Of a DNA stretch of 64,000 nucleotides, positions 22,156 through 35,809 are shown piece by piece. The DNA is taken from contig CM068375.1 of assembly GCA_034769895.1 (NCBI GenBank), forward strand, positions 251,017,542-251,081,541, read 5' to 3'. Position numbers and translations under genes: made by a program. The notes beneath the pieces were generated by a model. The model saw only the letters and a program-made list of their open reading frames with translations. It ran no database searches and was not told the DNA's origin. The first letter of the stretch is position 1. The number at the start of each line of letters is the position of its first letter. The DNA comes from Magicicada septendecula. Lineage: Eukaryota > Arthropoda > Insecta > Hemiptera > Cicadidae.

Positions 22156-22789
22156 CGTCGGCATATATCTACAGAGTCACGGGCATTGGTTTATGTTACG
22201 TGACCAGATAACGTGACAAGTTTAAACTGCAGTAAGTTTTCTAACATCATTAAATATGAAATCAGAGAAGCTGGAAATAATACAAATGTAATTGAGATGA
22301 CGTACAGTTAATACGGCGGAAATACGTCGCCACCATTTTGTTAAGTATTTGATGAAGACTCCATTTTGTTTTTTGTATTTGCTAAAAAATTGAAATATCA
22401 AGAGTATTAAAACACAAGTCTTTCAAATCTAATGTCATCAGAGTTCATTATTTTCAAATGCCCATACTGTTTCTCCTCTGCTTGCTTGACAACGACCCTG
22501 GACCAAAATGAGAAAAAGTTATGTTGGCAACACGTGCTGTACACCAATGTAAATAGTGTGAGGAAGGTAGTGGGTTTCAAAAGGTAAGTCACTGCTAAAA
22601 AATATAAATAATCACATGGTTTGTTTAGTAACAAATGGCAGCCCGAACTAGTGACGTTATATAAAATTTTATTTATATAAACAAGCCTGCAAGAGAGACA
22701 GGATGGGTATGGAAATAATGTACAACGTAATACGTACGTAGTTAGGTTATGTTGTGTATAATTGTATGTTAGATATACAATATTTTAAA

Positions 22790-24801
22790 ATGGCAAACAA
22801 CAAAGAGATTGGAGTTGAAATGAGCGAGTCGGCTGGTGTGGGAGAACCAGGGGTTCAATCAACCCCAGTAAATTGGTCCAAATAATACAGCTTAACTGAG
22901 TCAGCAATAGATGACTCGAGTACTCAGTCAACTCCAACCTCAACAAAATGTAACAATCAATTTGATAATGATATAATGAATATGTTACGAATAATATCAA
23001 AGGATATTCATAAGCAAAAAAGTGAAATTAAAGAAATAAAAAATAATTTTGGTGAAATTCAATGCACAGAGTGTAAAGTTTGATAATTTTGACGAGAAAC
23101 TTAATGCACAGAGTGTAAAATTTGATGAAAAGTTTGACAAATTTGATGAGAAATTTAATGAAGTGAAAAACGAAATTAAGAGACAAAATTTTAATTTTGA
23201 TAAACAGATTAACGAAATAAACGCATGTTACGAAAATATGAAAGAAAAAATATGTAGCGGGGCATTTTTGGGCATACCTGGGGTAATGACATAATTTGTA
23301 TTTTTTTTTTCTCATAAATAATAAATAACATAATTGGCAATAGGGACAGAAATTATAGACTTGGGTAAATTTCCTGTTTAAAACAAGAATAACAGTGGCA
23401 GCATTGACTGTGACAATTGTTTAATAATATTGTGTGGACAGTTTTAATAACAGCCAACAACTGTACCAAGGTCAACAAATGACGAACACGAAACAAGTAA
23501 ACACGTTACACAACCAGACATCAGGCGATGTGTTGCGTCAGCAATTTATATAACGAGGTGTGTCACGCCAGCAACATTGTGACACAACAGAACAAAGTCA
23601 GTCGGAAATTAACATCTCAGCGGACCAGACACAAAAAATAAACTGTCGCGTCTGCCCGGCTCTCGCCGGTTTTCGGGCGAAGTTGTTGTGTGTTTGCCGA
23701 CGCGCCCGCATACGATAAAATGTGATCTTAAATTCAAATTAATAACTTTTAATAGCCATGAAGTAAAATGAAGTGACAGTTTTTGGTGATATATACAAAA
23801 TTATAAGCAATAGAATTGTGCGGGGTGGACGGAATTACGTAAGGAGGCTGGACTGGGTCGAATCGCTAAAAAATGGCAAGATAAGTAACCGACATGGGGT
23901 AAAACCCAAGAAATTTTCAAAATTGTAAAACCTTTTAATTTTAAAAAGAAATGGCAGCCTAAAATATCTATACATAAATTAAACTAAATATGAGATCTCT
24001 AAAATAACTTGGTATGTGTGTTGCGTGTGTACGGGAGAATGTAACTATATTAAGAAGTCTGGTTTGCGTTTTCTTAAAAGATTATTTTAATTTAATATCT
24101 TGATTCATATAAGGTTTATATAATATTTCAATGTTGTTTTATTCTTTTTTATACTAAAAGTTTTTTTTTCTTTACTTTAAAAGTTTCTTTCTTTCAAATT
24201 TATTTTATGTGCGTTTCTTTTTGATTTGAGAAATGTTAATAAATTTTAATTAATGTGTAAACGTATAAAGTTTCTTTGTTTGTTTAAACAACCATTCTGA
24301 TCTCCTGTTCGCCTAAAAAGAACCCTCATATATTTTTTCTTTGTACGTAGTTGGTAACAAAGATGGCGCCCGACAATAAACAGTGAATACAGTAACCGTA
24401 GAATCAGTTTAACCATGTTTTGATATATTTTATAATATCAAGGTATTGAAAAGTATCAAATAGTAGCATCAGTTAGCGAGGTGTTTGATAGGCAAATAAA
24501 CAGAGTAAATAACATAATTGATAACTTTACAAAGAAGGAAGTACACGAAAATTACGAGAGTAAAATGGGGGTAGAGAATAGTGGAGAAACAGACAAATTA
24601 AACGTAAATGAAGACGGTCAGATGACATATAATGAGGTAAGTGGTGTTGAGAATTATGACAATATAAGTAAAAATATGGTTTTAGAGAACGATGGTGTGA
24701 ATATTGAGAGTACTGATGAAATTTTAGAGGGAGCAGAAATTAATGATGGAATGTTAGTGTGTGTTAATGAGTCAGAGAGAAAGTGGAGAGAGAATATATA
24801 G
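22790..24801 (+). pseudogene. First-frame region of unit 5, broken and interrupted
   Basis: The counterpart of the gag-like frame. It is broken (a small number of breaks) and interrupted by the LTR-like insertion at 23,253-24,458. It carries the type B duplicated NAQSVKFD coiled-coil module. Confidence 0.65.
23253..24458. mobile_element. Solo-LTR-like insertion in unit 5
   Basis: A 1,206-bp insert absent from the other nine units. It starts TGTAGCGGGG and ends GTATCA (TG...CA), flanked by the 4-bp direct repeat AATA (23,249-23,252 and 24,459-24,462). Uninterrupted units have a single AATA at this site, so the empty site is known exactly. TG...CA ends with a 4-bp duplication fit a Ty3/gypsy-type solo LTR. 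It has no coding capacity. It contains GGTAACAAAGATGGCGCCC at 24,353-24,371, which resembles a primer-site or YY1-like motif. Orientation is not certain. It must postdate the copying event that made unit 5, so it is young. Confidence 0.8.
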
Positions 24802-24810
24802 GTAGAGGGG

Positions 24811-25410
24811 TTGCAGGGGGTAAATTTTTCCCGTGATGTTGTAGTTGGGGGTGAAGAAAAGGTTTCACGAGCGTATTTGGAAGACACATGGTCTGCAAAT
24901 AGCCGTCCCTGGATTTTTTGTTCACCTGATAGGTGGTGCAATAATAAAGTAGTAGTGTCCCCTGCATATACTGAGAGAGAAAGTGTGATAGGAAGTTATG
25001 ACGGGAGACATGGTGAAAGAGAGTTGTGTGTTAATTGGGAGATGGAGTTATTTAGAGTGAATAGAAATTATAAAGAATTGGTGGAAAGGTTAGGAGTAGA
25101 GATGGTGCATAATTATAGTGAAATTTTACCTGATGTTGAAGCGGAGGTAGTAGCAGAAGTAGATGATAATGTTGACGAATTATTAACTTACCTGATTATG
25201 ACAGATAATACTAAAGGTGACAGGACCATACCCGATCGTGAAAAATTATATGATATGGTAATATGGAATGATCATATTAATTATAAGGATACGGTGGAAG
25301 AATATGACAATATAAATAATTATTACATTGATAATAATAATATAATGTATTCGATAATAAATGACTTGTATAGACCTAAGATTAGATGGTTATTTGATGA
25401 TGGTGGATAA
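24811..25410 (+). CDS. Orphan second frame, unit 5
   Basis: About 200 open codons, type B version (VHNYSEIL and ELLTYL variants). It stays open even though the first frame of this unit is broken. Confidence 0.5.
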   Translation: MQGVNFSRDVVVGGEEKVSRAYLEDTWSANSRPWIFCSPDRWCNNKVVVSPAYTERESVIGSYDGRHGERELCVNWEMELFRVNRNYKELVERLGVEMVHNYSEILPDVEAEVVAEVDDNVDELLTYLIMTDNTKGDRTIPDREKLYDMVIWNDHINYKDTVEEYDNINNYYIDNNNIMYSIINDLYRPKIRWLFDDGG

Positions 25411-28400
25411 GTGTTTTATTGTGTATGAACGTTTAACTATGTGAACAGTGTGATTTTGAAATGGATTGTCTTATGGAGTGATTTATGGTCAACGATAACA
25501 AATAATAAGTTGCATTGTATATTCTTTTGTGTGTTAATGTTAAATGTATTTGTGTATTACATTATGTTGTGTATTATATGTATTCTTATGTAAACCATGT
25601 ATGTAATAGGAATTTATAGTTTAATTGATTTAATAATAATTATAGAATGTTTCAAACTAAATAAGTGATGAAAGTAATGGTGAAATTTTAATTGATTGAA
25701 TTATATAATGGAGATAAATTAATTAATTAATTTAAAATGTTGTATAAAAGAGATTTGATAATGAAGTTAAATGATTTTATGAGATTTAGATTATCTAAAG
25801 AGTAGTATATGATAAAACATATAATATGTTGGGATATGGAGTTATATTGTTATTAAGAGATAAGTGATGAATTTTCTGAAGTAGGTGTCAATTATCATAT
25901 TAAGGTGAAATATTATAAAAGATAGAGTTTGGGTATAATTATTTTAAATAAGGCATTTGAGTTAGTCAAAGTTAACTCTAATGGGTGTTAAATGAAATAA
26001 GAATTTTGAAGAAAATAATACAGAAACAGGGTAGTAATAGGGACACAGTAGTGATAGTGCATATAGGAAGAAAGAGAGGGTAATGTAATTAGAGTAAATA
26101 GTTGCTGGTGATATTTTGTAGTATGGGTGAGGTGGTAAGGAGTGATCAACGTGCGTCGTTGGGCAGGTAATTGTGAAGGGTCGAGGAGTGATTGCCGAGA
26201 TTATTGGGAAGGGCAAAAGGTTATGAATGGAATTGCCAAGGTCGGGAACACACATCCTAGTTACAAAGAGGGTATTAGATATTTTATTATAAGAGGAGAA
26301 GGGTATAAGTGGAATTAGTGTTGAAGGTGGTTATTATTGAGAGATTGGTGTCGCCCAATATGATTCTGTTAGTGATTATTAGTAGGAAGAAAGGGAGTAA
26401 GATTATAGATATAAATGCCCATTCAATAAGTTGAATCATTGTGAATAACGGAAAATCACTCAAACTAATTGATGATCAAAATGAAAGGGTTAAATAGAAA
26501 ATTCATAGTAGAAAGATAATAAGAAATGAAATGTGATGTAACATGAATGTTAATAATAAATTTGAATTTTTATAGAATTAAATGGTACAATGATAAATAA
26601 TTAAAAGTTTGATATAAAAGAGTTGATGGAAATAATAATAGTAATGTTTATAAATTTTTATACAAATTATTTAATTGTGAATTGTTTGGTTAAATGTAGC
26701 TATGATATTGTTCATGTATATTATGTTATTATGCAAGATTAATGGGTGATTTTGGGAGTTGTTTGGTGTTATTATAAGTGTAAATCAATTGTGGAATGTA
26801 GAGACAGCAAATGTAGCAGGAATTAAGTTTAGATATAGGTAGGCTATTGCAGCGGCAGCATGTGCCACTGTAGGTAGCGTTATGGGTTGATGAGTAACGC
26901 ACAAATACGTTACCATCATCGGAGGCCGAAATCGGCGTACACACACTGTACAATTTTGATACCCGCCTTTTCGGGCGGTTACTGTCTTACCAGCACTAAT
27001 CGTGGTTTTGGACGACAGCCAGCTGTGGGCAGCAATTGTAACACTGACCAGGTTGGTTGTCCTTGAAATTGGTGAAAACTGAAATTAATGGGGGGGGCAC
27101 TTAGGGGAAATCCCCGGAAATATGGAACAGCGGCTATCACCTTGTTCGAGTAGGAACAGCAAAACAGGTGATAGACCCGTTTTAAGGGTATAATTATGTA
27201 ACATTCAGATATGATGATATCTGGCATTTATAAAATGTAAAGCCGAAGCAAGGACAGGAGATGCAAAAATTCCTCCACCAATTCAGTCCTTGTGGAAGCA
27301 ACTGGACACCACAGTCCAGTGGGGGGTCATAGTGTGTGTGGTAAGGAGGTTACTACAGGAGTAGTAACGTTAAATGAATATCAAATATTAAGTAGATGAC
27401 ATTAATACTGGTGTCAAGCATAAAATAATTATGATTTCGCTTTGAAGAAATTAGTATCAGGAAAACTGATCAATGAATTTTAAATAGCTAGATTGTTTGC
27501 CATAATGAATTTGTGTTTAGGATTCTATATAATAGATATATAGATAAATTGTGTTGATTTTGTTAAACTTAAGGAATTATTTTATAGGTTATTGCCTTAG
27601 TATAAGAGTATATTTTCTTGTGTTGAAAAGAGTTAAAATATTATTGGCTGGAGTCAAAATTTCTGATAAAATATAGGAATGCAAAAGAGGAAGAGACCTC
27701 TATCATAATTCTTGTTTATATATGTATTAAAGATGTTAGGAATTAAGTAAAACCAATGCCCATTAACATAAACCAATGCAGCTAAGGGGAGACAGATCAG
27801 TTGGGGATATGGCATTATACAAGGCCACTATTTGATTTTTGTATTCCATGTTTCAGAGTTTGGTGATGCTGTGATGGCGGTCCTGAGCTGGCCAGCGCGT
27901 CAGAGCAGGGACGTCAAGTGCTTGAGTGGCCTTGCGGTGTTGGGATCTCGCAAAAGAAGTCCAGTAAGGTCAGGCAGGTATTGTCACGATGACTGGACCA
28001 AGGGTAAGTTAACAATATTTCTTTTATATAAACACTACAGGGGGTTGTGGCGACATATCTTGACTGATCCCGTTAGGAAGTATGAATGAGTCAATGAGAT
28101 TTTTTATGCTTCAGCATAAAACCTCTCATTGAGGGGGTTTGTAATGGTACATTAAATCAGTATAGGGATTTGGGGGTACAAGGAAATATAATTTTATATT
28201 TATTTCAAATGTAATCAAATATGTAAGAATAGAGGTTTCCCAAAAAATGATACAATGCAGTTCGCTACGATGAGTTGGCGTCAAGGTCACTGGTGTACGT
28301 GCAAATTGTCAGCAATGCATACGCCGCAACAAACAGGACACTCCTAAAACGTCATCGAAACATATAAAACGTAATCGTTGTGATGTAACACAATGCCATC

Positions 28401-28822
28401 ATCATCTGAGAACAATAGATTCGATGACGCATTATCCCTTCCACTTAGGAAGTAGAGGCCATGTTCTCAGCCCCAGTCTACTCAACACCGTTAGTGCAAC
28501 AGCACGTTACAAAATCTGCTGGCCACCAATTGCCAGCAGAAGTCTTTAAAAGTGAAAAAGCAAAAAATGTAGTTAAAGTGAGTGTTTTTTGAAATCAGTT
28601 ATACACTAACAGAATAAAAATGTAAATTAACGTCAGTGGTAAAAGAACAGAAGCAGTTAACGTTCGGCCGAACACCTGCCGGACAATGTGGAACGTCTGA
28701 CGAGAGCTTCAATCCTCAAAAATCAGAGAAGTCGAAATTCAAATCAATACCTCTTTTTTTTCTTTTTTTAAGCTCAAAATTAACTTGTAATCAAATGTAC
28801 CTGTAAAATAACTTGGGGCAAG

Positions 28823-28824
<2 letters not shown>

Positions 28825-28860
<36 letters not shown>
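28825..28860 (+). repeat. (TG)18 microsatellite in LTR of unit 6
   Basis: A pure TG tract of 36 bp at the position where unit 5 has 22 repeats and unit 7 has 14. Confidence 0.95.
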
Positions 28861-28864
<4 letters not shown>

Positions 28865-29502
28865 CGTGCGTCGGCATATATCTACAGAGTCACGGGCATT
28901 GGTTTATGTTACGTGACCAGATAACGTGACAAGTTTAAACTGCAGTAAGTTTTCTAACATCATTAAATATGAAATCAGAGAAGCTGGAAATAATACAAAT
29001 GTAATTGAGATGACGTACAGTTAATACGGCGGAAATACGTCGCCACCATTTTGTTAAGTATTTGATGAAGACTCCATTTTGTTTTTTGTATTTGCTAAAA
29101 AATTGAAATATCAAGAGTATTAAAACACAAGTCTTTCAAATCTAATGTCATCAGAGTTCATTATTTTCAAATGCCCATACTGTTTCTCCTCTGCTTGCTT
29201 GACAACGACCCTGGACCAAAATGAGAAAAAGTTATGTTGGCAACACGTGCTGTACACCAATGTAAATAGTGTGAGGAAGGTAGTGGGTTTCAAAAGGTAA
29301 GTCACTGCTAAAAAATATAAATAATCACATGGTTTGTTTAGTAACAAATGGCAGCCCGAACTAGTAACGTTATATAAAATTTTATTTATATAAACAAGCC
29401 TGCAAGAGAGACAGGATGGGTATGGAAATAATGTACAACGTAATACGTACGTAGTTAGGTTATGTTGTGTATAATTGTATGTTAGATATACAATACTTTA
29501 AA

Positions 29503-30304
29503 ATGGCAAACAACAAAGAGATTGGAGTTGAAATGAGCGAGTCGGCTGGTGTGGGAGAACCAGGGGTTCAATCAACCCCAGTAAATTGGTCCAAATAATA
29601 CAGCTTAACTGAGTCAGCAATAGATGACTCGAGTACTCAGTCAACTCCAACCTCAACAAAATGTAACAATCAATTTGATAATGATATAATGAATATGTTA
29701 CGAATAATATCAAAGGATATTCATAAGCAAAAAAGTGAAATTAAAGAAATAAAAAATAATTTTGGTGAAATTCAATGCACAGAGTGTAAAGTTTGATAAT
29801 TTTGACGAGAAACTTAATGCACAGAGTGTAAAATTTGATGAAAAGTTTGACAAATTTGATGAGAAATTTAATGAAGTGAAAAAGGAAATTAAGAGACAAA
29901 ATTTTAATTTTGATAAACAGATTAACGAAATAAACGCATGTTACGAAAATATGAAAGAAAAAATAGTAGCATCAGTTAGCGAGGTGTTTGATAGGCAAAT
30001 AAACAGAGTAAATAACATAATTGATAACTTTACAAAGAAGGAAGTACACGAAAATTACGAGAGTAAAATGGGGGTAGAGAATAGTGGAGAAACAGACAAA
30101 TTAAACGTAAATGAAGACGGTCAGATGACATATAATGAGGTAAGTGGTGTTGAGAATTATGACAATATAAGTAAAAATATGGTTTTAGAGAACGATGGTG
30201 TGAATATTGAGAGTACTGATGAAATTTTAGAGGGAGCAGAAATTAATGATGGAATGTTAGTGTGTGTTAATGAGTCAGAGAGAAAGTGGAGAGAGAATAT
30301 ATAG
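29503..30304 (+). pseudogene. First-frame region of unit 6, broken
   Basis: The counterpart of the gag-like coiled-coil frame, type B, with the doubled NAQSVKFD module. It is broken (about one or two breaks). Confidence 0.6.
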
Positions 30305-30313
30305 GTAGAGGGG

Positions 30314-30913
30314 TTGCAGGGGGTAAAATTTTCCCGTGATGTTGTAGTTGGGGGTGAAGAAAAGGTTTCACGAGCGTATTTGGAAGACACATGGTCTGCA
30401 AATAGCCGTCCCTGGATTTTTTGTGCACCTGATAGGTGGTGCAATAATAAAGTAGTAGTGTCCCCTGCATATACTGAGAGAGAAAGTGTGATAGGAAGTT
30501 ATGACGGGAGACATGGTGAAAGAGAGTTGTGTGTTAATTGGGAGATGGAGTTATTTAGAGTGAATAGAAATTATAAAGAATTGGTGGAAAGATTAGGAGT
30601 AGAGATGATGCATAATTATAGTGAAATTTTACCTGATGTTGAAGCGGAGGTAGTAGCAGAAGTAGATGATAATGTTGACGAATTATTAGCTTACCTGATT
30701 ATGACAGATAATACTAAAGGTGACAGGACCATACCCGATCGTGAAAAATTATATGATATGGTAATATGGAATGATCATATTAATTATAAGGATACGGTGG
30801 AAGAATATGACAATATAAATAATTATTACATTGATAATAATAATATAATGTATTCGATAATAAATGACTTGTATAGACCTAAGATTAGATGGTTATTTGA
30901 TGATGGTGGATAA
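30314..30913 (+). CDS. Orphan second frame, unit 6
   Basis: About 200 open codons. It carries a Lys near the start (MQGVKFSRD) not seen in other units, and type A variants further on. Confidence 0.5.
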   Translation: MQGVKFSRDVVVGGEEKVSRAYLEDTWSANSRPWIFCAPDRWCNNKVVVSPAYTERESVIGSYDGRHGERELCVNWEMELFRVNRNYKELVERLGVEMMHNYSEILPDVEAEVVAEVDDNVDELLAYLIMTDNTKGDRTIPDREKLYDMVIWNDHINYKDTVEEYDNINNYYIDNNNIMYSIINDLYRPKIRWLFDDGG

Positions 30914-33900
30914 GTGTTTTATTGTGTATGAACGTTTAACTATGTGAACAGTGTGGTTTTGAAATGGATTGTCTTATGGAGTGATTTATGGTCAATGATA
31001 ACAAATAATAAGTTGCATTGTATATTCTTTTGTGTGTTAATGTTAAATGTATTTGTGTATTACATTATGTTGTGTATTATATGTATTCTTATGTAAACCA
31101 TGTATGTAATAGGAATTTATAGTTTAATTGATTTAATAATAATTATAGAATGTTTCAAACTAAATAAGTGATGAAAGTAATGGTGAAATTTTAATTGATT
31201 GAATTATATAATGGAGATAAATTAATTAATTAATTTAAAATGTTGTATAAAAGAGATTTGATAATGAAGTTAAATGATTTTATGAGATTTAGATTATCTA
31301 AAGAGTAGTATATGATAAAACATATAATATGTTGGGATATGGAGTTATATTGTTATTAAGAGATAAGTGATGAATTTTCTGAAGTAGGTGTCAATTATCA
31401 TATTAAGGTGAAATATTATAAAAGATAGAGTTTGGGTATAATTATTTTAAATAAGGCATTTGAGTTAGTCAAAGTTAACTCTAATGGGTGTTAAATGAAA
31501 TAAGAATTTTGAAGAAAATAATACAGAAACAGGGTAGTAATAGGGACACAGTAGTGATAGTGCATATAGGAAGAAAGAGAGGGTAATGTAATTAGAGAGT
31601 AAATAGTTGCTGGTGATATTTTGTAGTATGGGTGAGGTGGTAAGGAGTGATCAACGTGCGTCGTTGGGCAGGTAATTGTGAAGGGTCCAGGAGTGACTGC
31701 CGAGATTATTGGGAAGGGCAAAAGGTTATGAATGGAATTGCCAAGGTCGGGAACACACATCCTAGTTACAAAGAGGGTATTAGATATTTTAGTATAAGAG
31801 GAGAAGGGTATAAGTGGAATTAGTGTTGAAGGGGGTTATTATTGAGAGATTGGTGTCGCCCAATATGATTCTGTTAGTGATTATTAGTAGGAAGAAAGGG
31901 AGTAAGATTATAGATATAAATGCCCATTCAATAAGTTGAATCATTGTGAATAACGGAAAATCACTCAAACTAATTGATGATCAAAATGAAAGGGTTAAAT
32001 AGAAAATTCATAGTAGAAAGATAATAAGAAATGAAATGTGATGTAACATGAATGTTAATAATAAATTTGAATTTTTATAGAATTAAATGGTACAATGATA
32101 AATAATTAAAAGTTTGATATAAAAGAGTTGATGGAAATAATAATAGTAATGTTTATAAATTTTTATACAAATTATTTAATTGTGAATTGTTTGGTTAAAT
32201 GTAGCTATGATATTGTTCATGTATATTATGTTATTATGCAAGATTAATGGGTGATTTTGGGAGTTGTTTGGTGTTATTATAAGTGTAAATCAATTGTGGA
32301 ATGTAGAGACAGCAAATGTAGCAGGAATTAAGTTTAGATATAGGTAGGCTATTGCAGCGGCGGCATGTGCCACTGTAGGTAGCGTTATGGGTTGATGAGT
32401 AACGCACAAATACGTTACCATCATCGGAGGCCGAAATCGGCGTACACACACTGTACAATTTTGATACCCGCCTTTTCGGGCGGTTACTGTCTTACCAGCA
32501 CTAATCGTGGTTTTGGACGACAGCCAGCTGTGGGCAGCAATTGTAACACTGACCAGGTTGGTTGTCCTTGAAATTGGTGAAAACTGAAATTAATGGGGGG
32601 GGCACTTAGGGGAAATCCCCGGAAATATGGAACAGCGGCTATCACCTTGTTCGAGTAGGAACAGCAAAACAGGTGATAGACCCGTTTTAAGGGTATAATT
32701 ATGTAACATTCAGATATGATGATATCTGGCATTTATAAAATGTAAAGCCGAAGCAAGGACAGGAGATGCAAAAATTCCTCCACCAATTCAGTCCTTGTGG
32801 AAGCAACTGGACACCACAGTCCAGTGGGGGGTCATAGTGTGTGTGGTAAGGAGGTTACTACAGGAGTAGTAACGTTAAATGAATATCAAATATTAAGTAG
32901 ATGACATTAATACTGGTGTCAAGCATAAAATAATTATGATTTCGCTTTGAAGAAATTAGTATCAGGAAAACTGATCAATGAATTTTAAATAGCTAGATTG
33001 TTTGCCATAATGAATTTGTGTTTAGGATTCTATATAATAGATATATAGATAAATTGTGTTGATTTTGTTAAACTTAAGGAATTATTTTATAGGTTATTGC
33101 CTTAGTATAAGAGTATATTTTCTTGTGTTGAAAAGAGTTAAAGTATTATTGGCTGGAGTCAAAATTTCTGATAAAATATAGGAATGCAAAAGAGGAAGAG
33201 ACCTCTATCATAATTCTTGTTTATATATGTATTAAAGATGTTACGAATTAAGTAAAACCAATGCCCATTAACATAAACCAATGCAGCTAAGGGGAGACAG
33301 ATCAGTTGGGGATATGGCATTATACAAGGCCACTATTTGATTTTTGTATTCCATGTTTCAGAGTTTGGTGATGCTGTGACGGCGGTCCTGAGCTGGCCAG
33401 CGCGTCAGAGCAGGGACGTCAAGTGCTTGAGTGGCCTTGCGGTGTTGGGATCTCGCAAAAGAAGTCCAGTAAGGTCAGGCAGGTATTGTCACGATGACTG
33501 GACCAAGGGTAAGTTAACAATATTTCTTTTATATAAACACTACAGGGGGTTGTGGCGACATATCTTGACTGATCCCGTTAGGAAGTATGAATGAGTCAAT
33601 GAGATTTTTTATGCTTCAGCATAAAACCTCTCATTGAGGGGGTTTGTAATGGTACATTAAATCAGTATAGGGATTTGGGGGTACAAGGAAATATAATTTT
33701 ATATTTATTTCAAATGTAATCAAATATGTAAGAATAGAGGTTTCCGAAAAAATGATACAACGCAGTTCGCTACGATGAGTTGGCGTCAAGGTCACTGGTG
33801 TACGTGCAAATTGTCAGCAATGCATACGCAGCAACAAACAGGACACTCCTAAAACGTCATCGAAACATATAAAACGTAATCGTTGTGATGTAACACAATG

Positions 33901-34328
33901 CCATCATCATCTGAGAACAATAGATTCGATGACGAATTATCCCTTCCACTTAGGAAGTAGAGGCCATGTTCTCAGCCCCAGTCTACTCAACACCGTTAGT
34001 GCAACAGCACGTTACAAAATCTGCTGGCCACCAATTGCCAGCAGAAGTCTTTAAAAGTGAAAAAGCAAAAAATGTAGTTAAAGTGAGTGTTTTTTGAAAT
34101 CAGTTATACACTAACAGAATAAAAATGTAAATTAACGTCAGTGGTAAAAGAACAGAAGCAGTTAACGTTCGGCCGAACACCTGCCGGACAATGTGGAACG
34201 TCTGACGAGAGCTTCAATCCTCAAAAATCAGAGAAGTCGAAATTCAAATCAATACCTCTTTTTTTCTTTTTTTAAGCTCAAAATTAACTTGTAATCAAAT
34301 GTACCTGTAAAATAACTTGGGGCAAGCA

Positions 34329-34356
<28 letters not shown>
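34329..34356 (+). repeat. (TG)14 microsatellite in LTR of unit 7
   Basis: A pure TG tract of 28 bp. Unit 9 has exactly the same length. Confidence 0.95.
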
Positions 34357-34360
<4 letters not shown>

Positions 34361-34998
34361 CGTGCGTCGGCATATATCTACAGAGTCACGGGCATTGGTT
34401 TATGTTACGTGACCAGATAACGTGACAAGTTTAAACTGCAGTAAGTTTTCTAACATCATTAAATATGAAATCAGAGAAGCTGGAAATAATACAAATGTAA
34501 TTGAGATGACGTACAGTTAATACGGCGGAAATACGTCGCCACCATTTTGTTAAGTATTTGATGAAGACTCCATTTTGTTTTTTGTATTTGCTAAAAAATT
34601 GAAATATCAAGAGTATTAAAACACAAGTCTTTCAAATCTAATGTCATCAGAGTTCATTATTTTCAAATGCCCATACTGTTTCTCCTCTGCTTGCTTGACA
34701 ACGACCCTGGACCAAAATGAGAAAAAGTTATGTTGGCAACACGTGCTGTACACCAATGTAAATAGTGTGAGGAAGGTAGTGGGTTTCAAAAGGTAAGTCA
34801 CTGCTAAAAAATATAAATAATCACATGGTTTGTTTAGTAACAAATGGCAGCCCGAACTAGTGACGTTATATAAAATTTTATTTATATAAACAAGCCTGCA
34901 AGAGAGACAGGATGGGTATGGAAATAATGTACAACGTAATACGTACGTAGTTAGGTTATGTTGTGTATAATTGTATGTTAGATATACAATATTTTAAA

Positions 34999-35800
34999 AT
35001 GGCAAACAACAAAGAGATTGGAGTTGAAATGAGCGAGTCGGCTGGTGTGGGAGAACCAGGGGTTCAATCAACCCCAGTAAATTGGTCCAAATAATACAGC
35101 TTAACTGAGTCAGCAATAGATGACTCGAGTACTCAGTCAACTCCAACCTCAACAAAATGTAACAATCAATTTGATAATGATATAATGAATATGTTACGAA
35201 TAATATCAAAGGATATTCATAAGCAAAAAAGTGAAATTAAAGAAATAAAAAATAATTTTGGTGAAATTCAATGCACAGAGTGTAAAGTTTGATAATTTTG
35301 ACGAGAAACTTAATGCACAGAGTGTAAAATTTGATGAAAAGTTTGACAAATTTGATGAGAAATTTAATGAAGTGAAAAACGAAATTAAGAGACAAAATTT
35401 TAATTTTGATAAACAGATTAACGAAATAAACGCATGTTACGAAAATATGAAAGAAAAAATAGTAGCATCAGTTAGCGAGGTGTTTGATAGGCAAATAAAC
35501 AGAGTAAATAACATAATTGATAACTTTACAAAGAAGGAAGTACACGAAAATTACGAGAGTAAAATGGGGGTAGAGAATAGTGGAGAAACAGACAAATTAA
35601 ACGTAAATGAAGACGGTCAGATGACATATAATGAGGTAAGTGGTGTTGAGAATTATGACAATATAAGTAAAAATATGGTTTTAGAGAACGATGGTGTGAA
35701 TATTGAGAGTACTGATGAAATTTTAGAGGGAGCAGAAATTAATGATGGAATGTTAGTGTGTGTTAATGAGTCAGAGAGAAAGTGGAGAGAGAATATATAG
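34999..35800 (+). pseudogene. First-frame region of unit 7, broken
   Basis: A type B gag-like coiled-coil region with the doubled module. It is broken (about one or two breaks). Confidence 0.6.
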
Positions 35801-35809
35801 GTAGAGGGG

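Larger units (their letters stand above)
21415..28131 (+). mobile_element. Array unit 5 (type B) carrying an inserted LTR
   Basis: A 6,717-bp copy, longer because a foreign 1.2-kb LTR-like element (23,253-24,458) is inserted in its first-frame region. LTR-like block 21423-22633 with a (TG)22 tract, second frame 24811-25410 open, hairpin block about 26848-27368, 85-codon stretch 27832-28089. The first frame is broken. Confidence 0.85.
28132..33636 (+). mobile_element. Array unit 6 (type B)
   Basis: A 5,505-bp copy. LTR-like block 28140-29346, first-frame region 29503-30304 (broken), second frame 30314-30913 open, hairpin block 32353-32873, 85-codon stretch 33337-33594. Its second frame carries type A variants (MMHNYSEIL, ELLAYL) inside an otherwise type B unit, so it is a mosaic. 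Its 3' part matches the 3' part of unit 8, including the variant TTACGAATTA near 33,241. Confidence 0.85.
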
